Origin: Bacteroidota bacterium
GTDB lineage: Bacteria; Bacteroidota; Bacteroidia; Chitinophagales; Chitinophagaceae
Length of the DNA: 64,000 nt
Assembly (NCBI GenBank): GCA_016866355.1
Contig: VGMN01000008.1
Span: 30,066-94,065, forward strand
Reading direction: 5' to 3'
In this document: positions 1 through 8,169 of the stretch, in pieces
Layout of the letters: each line of letters starts with the position of its first letter
How positions within the stretch are numbered: the stretch's first letter is position 1
Translations under genes and position numbers: made by a program
The notes under the pieces: generated by a model
Seen by the model: the letters and a program-made list of their open reading frames with translations, nothing else
Databases searched by the model: none
Told to the model about the DNA's origin: nothing

Positions 1-689
1 ATCACTGCTATTCCTAAAACGCCATATCGGAGCTTGTTTTCCTTCCAGGCAAATGAATTAAACTTAAAAGAAAGGAGGGGGCGCTGAGATAGCATTAGTC
101 CGGATAAAACCAAAATCACACTATATAAGAAAAATGAATTGAGTAATAAAGCAGGAACCCATGCTTGGTTTGTCTGCCAGTAAACAAGTGGAAGTGAAGC
201 CACAAAAAGACCGGCAGCAGGCACCGGCAAGCCCTTAAAATAGGAAGTGGGATTGGTTGTTTGATGTACGTTAAATCTTGCCAAACGCCAAGCCGCAGCT
301 GCAGGTACTAAAAAAGCTGGCCACAACACTACAACAGATTGATCTAAGCCCTGCTCTCCTTGTGCCCAGGACAATCTTAAAAATTGATACAATATCAAGG
401 AAGGAGCAACTCCAAAACTTACTACATCTGAAAGTGAATCTAATTCACGACCCAATGCAGAACTTGCTTTAAGCAATCGTGCCAACAGTCCGTCTGCATA
501 ATCAACAACAGCACCGGCCAAGATAAAAACAGAGGCCAGCCAAATCTGCTCGGGAACATCATAATAAAGTTGTCCATTATTATCCGCCGTCATGATGATG
601 CCAGGTTGCAAGGCAGCCACGCAAGCCATACATCCAAAAACAAGATTCAACAGCGTAAATAGATTAGGAATTTGCTTTACCATACTCAT
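1..689 (-). CDS. pssA: CDP-diacylglycerol--serine O-phosphatidyltransferase (partial, C-terminus beyond window)
   Basis: This integral membrane enzyme makes phosphatidylserine from CDP-diacylglycerol and serine, the first committed step to phosphatidylethanolamine. The CDP-alcohol phosphatidyltransferase signature is complete (DGLLAR, eight residues, then GRELDSLSD at about residues 68-90), matching DGxxAR-x8-GxxxDxxxD. Several hydrophobic segments follow. I chose the ATG at 687-689 because the protein then opens MSMVKQIPNLFTLLN, typical of the family. This ATG overlaps the TGA of pepP in an ATGA arrangement, which suggests translational coupling. About 229 codons are present and the end is cut by the window edge. 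The family assignment is firm; phosphatidylserine rather than phosphatidylglycerolphosphate synthase is inferred from the overall pattern. Confidence 0.88.
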   Translation of the reverse strand, partial: MSMVKQIPNLFTLLNLVFGCMACVAALQPGIIMTADNNGQLYYDVPEQIWLASVFILAGAVVDYADGLLARLLKASSALGRELDSLSDVVSFGVAPSLILYQFLRLSWAQGEQGLDQSVVVLWPAFLVPAAAAWRLARFNVHQTTNPTSYFKGLPVPAAGLFVASLPLVYWQTNQAWVPALLLNSFFLYSVILVLSGLMLSQRPLLSFKFNSFAWKENKLRYGVLGIAV

Positions 690-1975
690 TTTTTCATCAA
701 CGCTTCAATTTCATCAGCCTCAATTGGAATATTTTTCATCAAATCCTTATTGCCTGACTTGGTTATCCAAACATTATTTTCAATTCTAACTCCCATTTGC
801 TCTTCTTCAATGTAAATGCCCGGCTCTATAGTAAACACCATGCCCGCTTTAATAGGTTCTGTTCGCGTTCCCAGGTCATGCACATCAATACCCAGGTGAT
901 GAGAAATACCATGATAGAGATACTTGCGATAGGCTCTATTCTCGGGGTCTTCATTTTTTACTTCAGCCTTTCTTAATAACCCTAGTTTTAAAAATTGCTG
1001 CGTAGCCTCCTCTCCAATTTTATCTGTATACTTAACAATAGAAATCCCCGGCCTTAAAATACTCTTTGCATAATTATGCAAATGCAAACAAGCATCATAT
1101 ACATTTTTTTGACGACGGGTAAATTTTCCACTCACTGGAATTGTTCGAGTAAGATCTGCACAATATCCCCCATACTCAGCACCAAAATCCATCAATAATA
1201 ATTCTCCGGCTTTACAGGCTTGGTTATTGTCTATATAGTGTAAGGTTCTTGCACGATCACCACTGGCAATAATACTATGATAAGCAGGTCCGGTGGCACG
1301 TTGGTTTAAAAAGGTATGCCAGATCTCCGCTTCAATCTGATATTCCATCACACCTGGCTTTACAAATCCAAGTAAGTGTCGGAAAGTTTGCTCAGTAATA
1401 TGTATGGCTTTTTCAAGTACCGCTACCTCCAGTGGTGTTTTGATAGCGCGCAATTCACGCATAATTTTTGCAGCGCGAGCATACTGATGTAAGGGGTAAC
1501 GCTGCTTCATTTCCTCAATGAAACGATATTCACGCGTTCTGATTAAACTAGCCTTACGATCATTCTCATTACTATCCAAACAAATGGTATCTGCCAAATG
1601 CACCCAGGTTTGTAACAAGGCATCGAAGCTATCCAACCATACAATCGTTTGAATCCCACTAATGGCTTGGGCCTCTTTAATACGTAATTGTCTGCCATCC
1701 CATTTTTCTTTTAATTCATTAGGACGAACAAGCACCAACACCTCACGAAATTTTGGATCTGGATTATCCGGAAACAATATCACCATGGTTTCTTCCTGCT
1801 CAATACCAGAAAGCCAGTATAGATCACTATTTTGCTTGAATGGATGCAGTGCATCTCCATTGGAAGGAAAGGCGTCATTGCTAACAAAAATGGCCAGTGT
1901 CCGAGAAGGGAGCGCTTTAGCAAATCGTTGTCTGTTCTCCGTAAATAAAGCCGGATTGAGTGGATGATATTTCAT
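686..1975 (-). CDS. pepP: Xaa-Pro aminopeptidase (M24B metallopeptidase)
   Basis: This cytoplasmic dinuclear-metal peptidase removes an N-terminal residue preceding proline. Its 429 residues fit the family: an N-terminal creatinase-like domain (about 1-170) and a C-terminal pita-bread fold. All five expected metal ligands are visible: D263 (MDFG), D274 (CADLTR), H359 (HGISHHLG), E384 (TIEPG) and E399 (VRIEN). It lies 60 bases after the deoxynucleoside kinase gene and its stop overlaps the pssA start, so the minus-strand order trpS, kinase, pepP, pssA may be one transcription unit. Confidence 0.93.
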   Translation of the reverse strand: MKYHPLNPALFTENRQRFAKALPSRTLAIFVSNDAFPSNGDALHPFKQNSDLYWLSGIEQEETMVILFPDNPDPKFREVLVLVRPNELKEKWDGRQLRIKEAQAISGIQTIVWLDSFDALLQTWVHLADTICLDSNENDRKASLIRTREYRFIEEMKQRYPLHQYARAAKIMRELRAIKTPLEVAVLEKAIHITEQTFRHLLGFVKPGVMEYQIEAEIWHTFLNQRATGPAYHSIIASGDRARTLHYIDNNQACKAGELLLMDFGAEYGGYCADLTRTIPVSGKFTRRQKNVYDACLHLHNYAKSILRPGISIVKYTDKIGEEATQQFLKLGLLRKAEVKNEDPENRAYRKYLYHGISHHLGIDVHDLGTRTEPIKAGMVFTIEPGIYIEEEQMGVRIENNVWITKSGNKDLMKNIPIEADEIEALMKK

Positions 1976-2035
1976 TACAAAAAATTAATCAAGACAGAAA
2001 AGCGCTTTTGCCAGCAAAAAAAACTACTATAAGCG

Positions 2036-2671
2036 CTAGAACAAGCCGTAAAGCGCACTATCCACTTTGCTGATAATTTCTCCTAAATCTTCCTCACGTT
2101 CAGCAAACTTGATCTTATCTACATCTATTACCAAGAGCTTACCTTCTTTATAGTTAGCAATCCACTTGTTGTAAAACTCATTCAACTTTTTTAAATAGTC
2201 CAACCGTATGTTCTCCTCGTAATCGCGTCCTCTTTTTTGTATTTGCCCAACTAATGTTGGCACAGAAGCCTGTAAATAAATCAACAGGTCAGGGGGCTGC
2301 ACCAGGGTTTTTAGCGTTTGAAAAAAATTGTAATAATTATCAAAATCACGCTTACTCATCAGCCCCATCTCATGCAAATTGGGAGCAAAGATGTTGGCAT
2401 CCTCATAGATGGTACGATCTTGAATAACGGTTTCAGTTCCTTGTTGAATTTCCACCAACTGCTTCAGCCTGCTATTCAAAAAGTATACTTGCAAATTGAA
2501 ACTCCAACGTGGCATGTCCTCATAAAAATCCATGAGGTAGGGGTTGTGATCTACATCTTCAAAATGGGGAATCCATTTGTAATGTTTACTCAGTAACTCC
2601 GTGAGGGTTGTTTTACCCGCTCCAATGTTACCAGCTATTGCAATATGTTTGGGTTTCTTTGCCTTTGCCAT
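2036..2671 (-). CDS. Deoxynucleoside kinase family protein
   Basis: This enzyme phosphorylates deoxynucleosides for salvage into dNTP pools. The P-loop GNIGAGKTTLT sits at residues 14-24 and a DRTIYED motif, the DRS/DRT signature of dNK/dGK/dAK enzymes, lies near 105-111. A lid region with RGRDYEENI is near 158. At 211 residues it has the usual length. It is 48 bases downstream of trpS on the same strand. Which nucleoside it prefers cannot be read from the sequence; Bacteroidota homologs are often called deoxyadenosine or deoxyguanosine kinases. Confidence 0.88.
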   Translation of the reverse strand: MAKAKKPKHIAIAGNIGAGKTTLTELLSKHYKWIPHFEDVDHNPYLMDFYEDMPRWSFNLQVYFLNSRLKQLVEIQQGTETVIQDRTIYEDANIFAPNLHEMGLMSKRDFDNYYNFFQTLKTLVQPPDLLIYLQASVPTLVGQIQKRGRDYEENIRLDYLKKLNEFYNKWIANYKEGKLLVIDVDKIKFAEREEDLGEIISKVDSALYGLF

Positions 2672-2719
2672 GCCGAGGGGCCGAAGCCAATTTTTAGGTG
2701 GGGTTAAAAGTAGGAAAAA

Positions 2720-3724
2720 TCAATAATAGTTGAGCCCCATTGCTTTTCTTACCATCGCCATGGTAGTGGTGGCACTGGCACGAGCCTTTTCAGCACCTTG
2801 CTTCATGATTTTTTCTAAATAGCTTTTATCCTTTTGCAACTGGGCTGCCTTATCTCTGATAGGAGCTATGAATTGAATCAGTTCCTCAGCCAATTGCTTC
2901 TTCATATCGCCATACCGAATGGTGCAGCCCCGATAAGCCTCTTCGAATGAATGAATGGTGGCAGATTCGCTTACCAATTGCATTAATAAAAAAAGATTCT
3001 CGATATAATCAGGCTTTGGCGTATTAGGTGCGGTGGGGCCCGCATCGGTTTTTGCTTTCATGACTTTTTTACGAATCGTATCATCGTCATCAGCCAAATA
3101 CAAAGTGGCCAGGTTATTTTCGCTTTTACTCATCTTACCAGTGCCATTCAAGCTAGGCACTTTTACCAACTCACTGCCAAAATTAAATGCCTTTGGCTCC
3201 GGAAATACTTCGCCATATCGATGGTTGAATCGTTGGACAAAGTTTCTGGCCATCTCCAGATGTTGCTCCTGGTCTTTTCCAACAGGAACCAAGGAAGCCC
3301 TGTGAAGAATAATATCAGCAGTTTGTAAAACGGGATACGTTAGCAACCCTGCATTTACATTTTCTGGGTGCAACCGAGCTTTGTCTTTGAATGTAACCGT
3401 TTTTTCAAGTTCGCCCTTATAGGCCAACATATTCAAATAGAGATAAAGCTCAGCCGTTTCAGGAACATGACTCTGGCAATACAACGCCAAAAGGTCTGGA
3501 TTAAGCCCACAAGCAATATTCTCTGCCAAAACACGATGCACATTTTCTTTAAGGGTAGCTGTGTCAGGATGTGTGGTCAACGAATGTAAATCCGCCACCA
3601 TAAAAAAGCAGGGATAGGTCTCCTGCATTTTTACGTAATTACGAAGTGCCCCAAAATAATTTCCAAGGTGCAAATACCCTGTGGGGCGTATACCGCTCAT
3701 CACAATTTGCTTCTGCTTGTCCAT
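2720..3724 (-). CDS. trpS: Tryptophanyl-tRNA synthetase
   Basis: This class I aminoacyl-tRNA synthetase charges tRNA-Trp. The HIGH-like motif is YLHLGNYFG near residue 18 and the KMSKS loop is exact (GTGKMSKSENN, about residue 197). I placed the start at the ATG at 3722-3724 (MDKQKQIVMSG), six residues inside the longest possible frame, because the family begins just before the MSGIRPTG strand. That gives 334 residues, normal for bacterial TrpS. A -7-like box, TATCTTCG on the minus strand (3731-3738), lies only a few bases upstream. The divergent neighbour is an ABC ATPase gene. Confidence 0.95.
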   Translation of the reverse strand: MDKQKQIVMSGIRPTGYLHLGNYFGALRNYVKMQETYPCFFMVADLHSLTTHPDTATLKENVHRVLAENIACGLNPDLLALYCQSHVPETAELYLYLNMLAYKGELEKTVTFKDKARLHPENVNAGLLTYPVLQTADIILHRASLVPVGKDQEQHLEMARNFVQRFNHRYGEVFPEPKAFNFGSELVKVPSLNGTGKMSKSENNLATLYLADDDDTIRKKVMKAKTDAGPTAPNTPKPDYIENLFLLMQLVSESATIHSFEEAYRGCTIRYGDMKKQLAEELIQFIAPIRDKAAQLQKDKSYLEKIMKQGAEKARASATTTMAMVRKAMGLNYY

Positions 3725-3753
3725 TGAGGGCGAAGATAGCAAAAGGGATCAGT

Positions 3754-3761
3754 TATCTTTG
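3754..3761 (+). promoter_or_regulatory. Bacteroidota -7 promoter element inside a short dyad
   Basis: TATCTTTG matches the TAnnTTTG consensus and lies 22 bases before the ABC ATPase ATG at 3784. It sits within an inverted repeat, GGATCA (3746-3751) and TGATCC (3760-3765). No TTTG is seen at the usual -33 spacing. Confidence 0.5.
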
Positions 3762-3783
3762 ATCCACGTTACAAAAACAACAT

Positions 3784-4500
3784 ATGGCAGCCAGCATTAT
3801 TCACTTAGAAGAAATCAAGAAAAGCTACTTCATGGGCAAGCACGAGTTGCCTGTATTAAAAGGGTTGTCATTGGATATTTTGAAGAACGAATATGTGGCA
3901 CTCATGGGCCCCTCCGGTTCCGGAAAAAGTACACTCATGAATATCATTGGTTGTTTAGACACGCCCACCGCAGGTCGGTACGTTCTTAACAACAATGATG
4001 TAAGTCAAATGGAGGACGATGCACTAGCCACTGTGAGAAATAAAGAAATTGGCTTTGTGTTTCAGCAATTCAATTTGCTACCCCGTTTAACAGCCGCAGA
4101 AAATGTAGCCCTGCCCTTGGTCTATGCAGGCATGAAAAAGAAAGAGAGATTGGAAAAGGCCATGCAAATGCTAGAGCTGGTAAAACTCACCGATCGCAGT
4201 CATCACCGACCCAATGAATTATCGGGTGGTCAGTGTCAGCGTGTGGCCATAGCCAGAGCCCTGGTAAACGATCCCTCAATTATTTTGGCAGACGAACCTA
4301 CGGGAAATTTGGATAGCCGCACTTCTGGTGAAATCATGGAAATTTTTGAGGAAATCTATCAAAATGGAAATACCATTGTGATTGTCACACACGAAGAGGA
4401 TATTGCCAATCACTCCAGACGTATCGTACGTATGCGAGATGGCGTGATAGAAACTGACAAGCTTAACCCCTTGTTTGCAAAGCCGGCCGTCACTGCTTAA
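3784..4500 (+). CDS. ABC transporter ATP-binding protein (MacB/LolD type)
   Basis: This is a cytoplasmic ATPase subunit that would power an FtsX-fold permease. Walker A is GPSGSGKST (about residues 42-50), the signature is [15 protein letters not shown] (about 143-157) and Walker B is IILADEPTG. Length is 238 residues. MacB-like ATPases usually sit beside permease and membrane-fusion genes, but no permease adjoins this one, so its partner must lie elsewhere. The short C-terminal tail after the D-loop is typical of the LolD/MacB/FtsE group. The substrate is unknown. Confidence 0.88.
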   Translation: MAASIIHLEEIKKSYFMGKHELPVLKGLSLDILKNEYVALMGPSGSGKSTLMNIIGCLDTPTAGRYVLNNNDVSQMEDDALATVRNKEIGFVFQQFNLLPRLTAAENVALPLVYAGMKKKERLEKAMQMLELVKLTDRSHHRPNELSGGQCQRVAIARALVNDPSIILADEPTGNLDSRTSGEIMEIFEEIYQNGNTIVIVTHEEDIANHSRRIVRMRDGVIETDKLNPLFAKPAVTA

Positions 4501-4546
4501 TTTTTTTAGGGTCTAACTGAACCTTCGGCCCTAGCCATTGTTACAG

Positions 4547-4554
4547 TACTTTTG
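4547..4554 (+). promoter_or_regulatory. Bacteroidota -7 promoter element upstream of the adenosyltransferase
   Basis: TACTTTTG fits TAnnTTTG exactly and lies 22 bases before the ATG at 4577. No clear -33 TTTG is present. Confidence 0.5.
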
Positions 4555-4576
4555 CACTCCCTAAAGAAATAGTGAA

Positions 4577-5143
4577 ATGGCATTTAGAATTTATACCAAA
4601 ACAGGAGATAACGGCACCACTTCATTGATTGGTGGAACCAAGGTTCCCAAATCACATCTTCGTATCGAGGCCTATGGAACAGTCGATGAATTAAACTCCT
4701 ATTTGGGGCTTTGCCATGATCTCATACAGGATACAGCCACTAAAAAAATATTGGCCGAAATCCAGGATCGCTTATTCACGGTGGGGTCCTGCTTGGCCTG
4801 CGATCCAGAAAAAGAACCTGGACTTGCCTTACCTGATCTGATACAAGACGATGTGTTGTTACTTGAAAAAGAAATAGACCGAATGACGGCCGCTTTGTCT
4901 GAAATGAAAAGTTTTATTCTTCCAGCCGGTCATCCTACCGTTTCTCATCTCCATGTTTTACGTTGTATTTGCAGAAGAACAGAGCGATGCTGTGTTCGTA
5001 TGGGCTACGAAGGAATTCAAGTAGAGCCCTTAGTAATTATCTACCTAAATAGGTTGAGTGATTATTTATTTGTGTTGGCCAGGTTTGTAGGTCAACAAGT
5101 AGGTGCAGTCGAAGTTCCATGGAAACCTCGTATCAAGGGTTAA
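4577..5143 (+). CDS. Cob(I)yrinic acid a,c-diamide adenosyltransferase (PduO type)
   Basis: This enzyme transfers the adenosyl group of ATP to cob(I)alamin, making adenosylcobalamin. The ATP-binding N-terminus TKTGDNGTTSLIGG (residues 7-20) is intact, as are the YGTVDELNSYLG segment and the C-terminal RCICRRTERCCV motif of PduO-type enzymes. Length is 188 residues. The gene stands apart from cobalamin synthesis or propanediol genes, so it probably serves general coenzyme supply. An adenosylcobalamin user, class II ribonucleotide reductase, is encoded at 31.5-34.9 kb. The stop overlaps the stop of the convergent LolD-like gene by three bases. Confidence 0.93.
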   Translation: MAFRIYTKTGDNGTTSLIGGTKVPKSHLRIEAYGTVDELNSYLGLCHDLIQDTATKKILAEIQDRLFTVGSCLACDPEKEPGLALPDLIQDDVLLLEKEIDRMTAALSEMKSFILPAGHPTVSHLHVLRCICRRTERCCVRMGYEGIQVEPLVIIYLNRLSDYLFVLARFVGQQVGAVEVPWKPRIKG

Positions 5144-5802
5144 CCTACAAATTTTCCATCTTTCATAGTAAGAATACGGTCACTTTGTGCCGCTAATTCC
5201 TGGTTGTGCGTTACAATCAAAAAAGTTTGCCCGAGTTCTTTTTTCAACGAATGAAATAAGGAATGTAGTTCGCTGGCATGAACACCATCCAGGTTACCGG
5301 TTGGCTCATCAGCCAGGACTACAGCGGGTTGATTTATCAAGGCCCTTGCTACAGCAACCCGTTGTTGCTCTCCTCCAGATAACTCACCGGGTTTATGCGT
5401 AAGACGGTCTTTTAATCCCAGCTTTTCCAGTAATTCAGTGGCTGCTTTTTTTACTGCTGCTTTTTTTTGTCCGGCAATCCAAGCGGGGATACTGACATTT
5501 TCTAAGGCTGTAAACTCTGGAAGCAAGTGATGAAACTGAAAAACAAAACCAATTTTTTGATTTCGGAATTTAGCCAGGGCAGACCCGGAAAGTAAACTAA
5601 GATCTACCCCATCTACTTCAACCAAACCCTGATCCGCTTTATCCAGGGTTCCTAATATGTGTAAAAGCGTACTCTTCCCACACCCGGATGGACCCACAAT
5701 GGTCACTAACTGGCCCTTATCGAGTACCAAATCCAATCCGCGGAGCACCTCCACAGACCCATATTTCTTATAAACACCGGTAGCCTTTAACAAGGGTAAC
5801 AA
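5140..5802 (-). CDS. lolD: LolD-like ABC transporter ATP-binding protein
   Basis: This is the ATPase of a lipoprotein-releasing type ABC system. Walker A is GPSGCGKST (about residues 37-45), the signature LSGGEQQRVAVARAL (about 140-154) and Walker [14 protein letters not shown]. Length is 220 residues. The FQFHHLLPEFTALENV segment after the Q-loop is characteristic of LolD. A LolC/E-type permease is encoded far away, at 43.1-44.3 kb on the same strand; pairing the two is inference. The gene converges on the adenosyltransferase gene with overlapping stops. Confidence 0.85.
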   Translation of the reverse strand: MLPLLKATGVYKKYGSVEVLRGLDLVLDKGQLVTIVGPSGCGKSTLLHILGTLDKADQGLVEVDGVDLSLLSGSALAKFRNQKIGFVFQFHHLLPEFTALENVSIPAWIAGQKKAAVKKAATELLEKLGLKDRLTHKPGELSGGEQQRVAVARALINQPAVVLADEPTGNLDGVHASELHSLFHSLKKELGQTFLIVTHNQELAAQSDRILTMKDGKFVG

Positions 5803-5856
5803 TTGTGACCCGAAACTATCAAAATCCCCCCAAATCAGGATCTTGTAGAATGGTTA

Positions 5857-5887
5857 TTTGGAAAATAACCTAATCCGATTACATTTG
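5857..5887 (+). promoter_or_regulatory. Canonical Bacteroidota promoter for the DUF2795-type gene
   Basis: TTTG (5857-5860), 19 bases, then TACATTTG (5880-5887) is a full match to the Bacteroidota primary sigma consensus TTTG-N19/21-TAnnTTTG. It lies 15 bases before the ATG at 5903, which rules out a longer reading from a TTG at 5858. Confidence 0.75.
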
Positions 5888-5902
5888 CGCAAAAATCGGA
5901 CT

Positions 5903-6124
5903 ATGTTTTGGACACTTGAGTTGGCCTCGTTTTTGGAAGATGCCCCTTGGCCTGCTACAAAAGATGAGTTGATTGATTATTCAATCCGATCTGGCGCTCC
6001 GATCGAGGTAGTAGAAAATCTCCAAGAATTGGAGGACGAAGGTGATGTCTATGAAACCATCGAGGACATCTGGCCAGATTACCCCACACAGGATGATTTC
6101 TTATTTAACGAGGACGAGTACTAA
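5903..6124 (+). CDS. Small acidic DUF2795-type protein
   Basis: This 73-residue acidic protein has unknown function. I recognise the pattern MFWTLELASFLEDAPWPATK, followed by ELIDYSIRSGAP and an ENLQELEDEGDVYE stretch, as the small protein commonly annotated as DUF2795 in Bacteroidota. The C-terminus is very acidic (WPDYPTQDDFLFNEDEY). The start at 5903 is chosen over an in-frame TTG at 5858 because a full promoter lies between them. No catalytic motif is seen. The gene stands alone between divergent or convergent neighbours. Confidence 0.82.
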   Translation: MFWTLELASFLEDAPWPATKDELIDYSIRSGAPIEVVENLQELEDEGDVYETIEDIWPDYPTQDDFLFNEDEY

Positions 6125-6139
6125 ACCTACTTGGAAAAA

Positions 6140-6955
6140 TTACTTTTCCATTTTTTCAATTACCGTTTGCGTTACACCAGTAAAACTAAATCCACCATCG
6201 TGGAATAAATTTTGCATGGTTACAAACTTGGTCATATCACTAAACAAAGTGATACAATAGTTAGCGCAATCATCTGCACCCGCATTGCCAAGTGGACTCA
6301 TCGCTTCTGCATAATTCATAAATCCATCAAAGCCTTTAACCCCACTTCCCGCAGTGGTACGAGTCGGAGATTGGGAAACAGTATTCACCCTAACTTTTCT
6401 TTTAACGCCATAGTGATAACCAAAGCTACGTGTTACACTTTCCAATAATGCTTTAGCATCAGCCATCTCATTATAGTCAGGAAACACACGTTGTGCAGCT
6501 ATATAACTTAAGGCTACCACACTACCCCATTCATTCAAGGCATCTAAATCCCAGGCGGTACGTAATACCCGATGTAAACTCATGGCAGAAATATCCAAGG
6601 TTTTACCGTTCCACTCGTAATTCATTTCTGTGTAGTGCTTTCCTTTACGCACGTTCAAACTCATACCAATTGAATGCAGCACAAAATCAATCTTACCTCC
6701 AAAATGCTGCATAGATTGCTCAAACAGATTTTTGAGATCGTCCATATTGGTTACATCTGCACCAATTACGGGGGCATTTCCACAGACGGCTGACAACTTA
6801 TTTATCTCTCCCATTCGCAATGCAACCGGGGCATTTGTCAAAACCAATTGTGCTCCTTCTTCCTGACAACGAAGCGCTGTTCTCCACGCAATAGAGCGTT
6901 CATCAAGTGCACCAAATATGATTCCTTTTTTTCCTTTTAGCAATTGGTTGGACAT
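6140..6955 (-). CDS. fabI: Enoyl-[acyl-carrier-protein] reductase (NADH)
   Basis: FabI reduces enoyl-ACP in the last step of each fatty acid elongation cycle. It is a short-chain dehydrogenase-fold enzyme of 271 residues with the divergent nucleotide-binding start GIIFGALDERSIAWR (residues 11-25). The catalytic Tyr-x6-Lys pair is Y161 and K168 (YNEMADAK), with the additional FabI tyrosine at Y151. A ketoacyl-ACP synthase III gene starts divergently 90 bases away, so two fatty acid synthesis genes share this intergenic region. Confidence 0.95.
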   Translation of the reverse strand: MSNQLLKGKKGIIFGALDERSIAWRTALRCQEEGAQLVLTNAPVALRMGEINKLSAVCGNAPVIGADVTNMDDLKNLFEQSMQHFGGKIDFVLHSIGMSLNVRKGKHYTEMNYEWNGKTLDISAMSLHRVLRTAWDLDALNEWGSVVALSYIAAQRVFPDYNEMADAKALLESVTRSFGYHYGVKRKVRVNTVSQSPTRTTAGSGVKGFDGFMNYAEAMSPLGNAGADDCANYCITLFSDMTKFVTMQNLFHDGGFSFTGVTQTVIEKMEK

Positions 6956-7044
6956 AGGTTGAATTTGAGCCCTAAATTAAGAAGATATTTGTTTGCGAAG
7001 TTGACTAACAGCTGTTCTTACAAAAGGGTGTTATATTTACAAGT

Positions 7045-8121
7045 ATGGCAAGTCAAACGGTAATCACAGGCACCGGTTGTTATATTCCACCGGTTATCAA
7101 AACAAATCAGGAATTTGTTGCACAAACTTTCTATGCGGAGGATCAAAAGAAGATTGAGGCTGACGGTAATGAGATCGTAGAAAAATTTCAAGAAATTACG
7201 GGTATTGAAGAAAGACGCTATGCCGAGGAAAAAGTAAATGCCTCCGATATGGCCGTGGCTGCCGCTAAATTGGCTTTAGAGGAAAGTGGCATTAACCCTG
7301 AGGAATTAGATCAGCTGATCGTTGCACACAATTTTGGAGATGTGGTAAAGCACACTATACAAACTGATATACTTCCTGCACTAGCTTCACGAGTTAAACA
7401 TGAGCTGGGTATACAAAATCCTTCCTGTGTGGCCTACGATATTTTATTTGGATGTCCTGGTTGGCTTCAAGGCGTAATTCAAGCAGATGCCTTTATCAAA
7501 GCAGGGGTGGCTAAAAAAGCCTTGGTGATTGGAACAGAAACCTTGAGCCGGGTAGTGGACCATTTTGACAGAGATAGTATGATCTTTTCTGATGGAGCGG
7601 GTGCGGCTATATTAGAATCAAAACCCAGTGAACAAGATGGACCTGGTGTCCTTGCTTCCTCTGTTCAAAGCCATTGCACCGAGGAAGCCTATTATCTTTT
7701 TCTGGGAAAGAGTAATTTACCAGAAGCAGATCCGAGTGTGCGTTATATCAAAATGAAAGGCCGAAAAGTTTATGAATACGCCATGCAACATGTGCCGGCC
7801 GCTATGAAAGATTGCCTTGATAAAGCAGGTGTTCCTATCAGTGCTGTAAAAAAAGTATTTATTCACCAGGCCAATGAAAAAATGGATGAGGGAATCATCA
7901 AAAGATTGTTCCGTTTGTATGGGCTCAAAGATATCCCGGCACACATTGTGCCTATGAGTATACACAAACTTGGTAACAGCTCAGTGGCCACCATTCCTAC
8001 CCTTTTAGATCTGGTTAGAAAAGGAAATTGGGCTGAGCATTCACTCGAAAAGGGGGATATTATACTCTTTGCATCCGTGGGTGCTGGTATGAACATCAAT
8101 GCGGTTTGTTACCGAATGTAA
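7045..8121 (+). CDS. 3-oxoacyl-ACP synthase III family protein (FabH-like)
   Basis: This thiolase-fold condensing enzyme of 358 residues has the KAS III catalytic triad: C137 (FGCPGW), H274 (IHQAN) and N311 (LGNSS). KAS III enzymes join acetyl-CoA or another acyl-CoA to malonyl-ACP to start fatty acid chains. The active-site context GCPGWLQGV differs from the classic ACAGF of housekeeping FabH, so a specialised starter-unit or secondary role is possible. A weak -7-like TATATTTA precedes the start. The divergent neighbour is fabI. Confidence 0.85.
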   Translation: MASQTVITGTGCYIPPVIKTNQEFVAQTFYAEDQKKIEADGNEIVEKFQEITGIEERRYAEEKVNASDMAVAAAKLALEESGINPEELDQLIVAHNFGDVVKHTIQTDILPALASRVKHELGIQNPSCVAYDILFGCPGWLQGVIQADAFIKAGVAKKALVIGTETLSRVVDHFDRDSMIFSDGAGAAILESKPSEQDGPGVLASSVQSHCTEEAYYLFLGKSNLPEADPSVRYIKMKGRKVYEYAMQHVPAAMKDCLDKAGVPISAVKKVFIHQANEKMDEGIIKRLFRLYGLKDIPAHIVPMSIHKLGNSSVATIPTLLDLVRKGNWAEHSLEKGDIILFASVGAGMNINAVCYRM

Positions 8122-8169
8122 ACAAGCCCCTTTCCATTATCTTCGCAACTAGTAAATTTTGGTTCGAAG

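Noticed and set aside
1998..2037. Terminator between the deoxynucleoside kinase and pepP genes
   Set aside because: AGCGCTT occurs twice and can form a stem, but the loop is long and the T run is short. Too weak to call.
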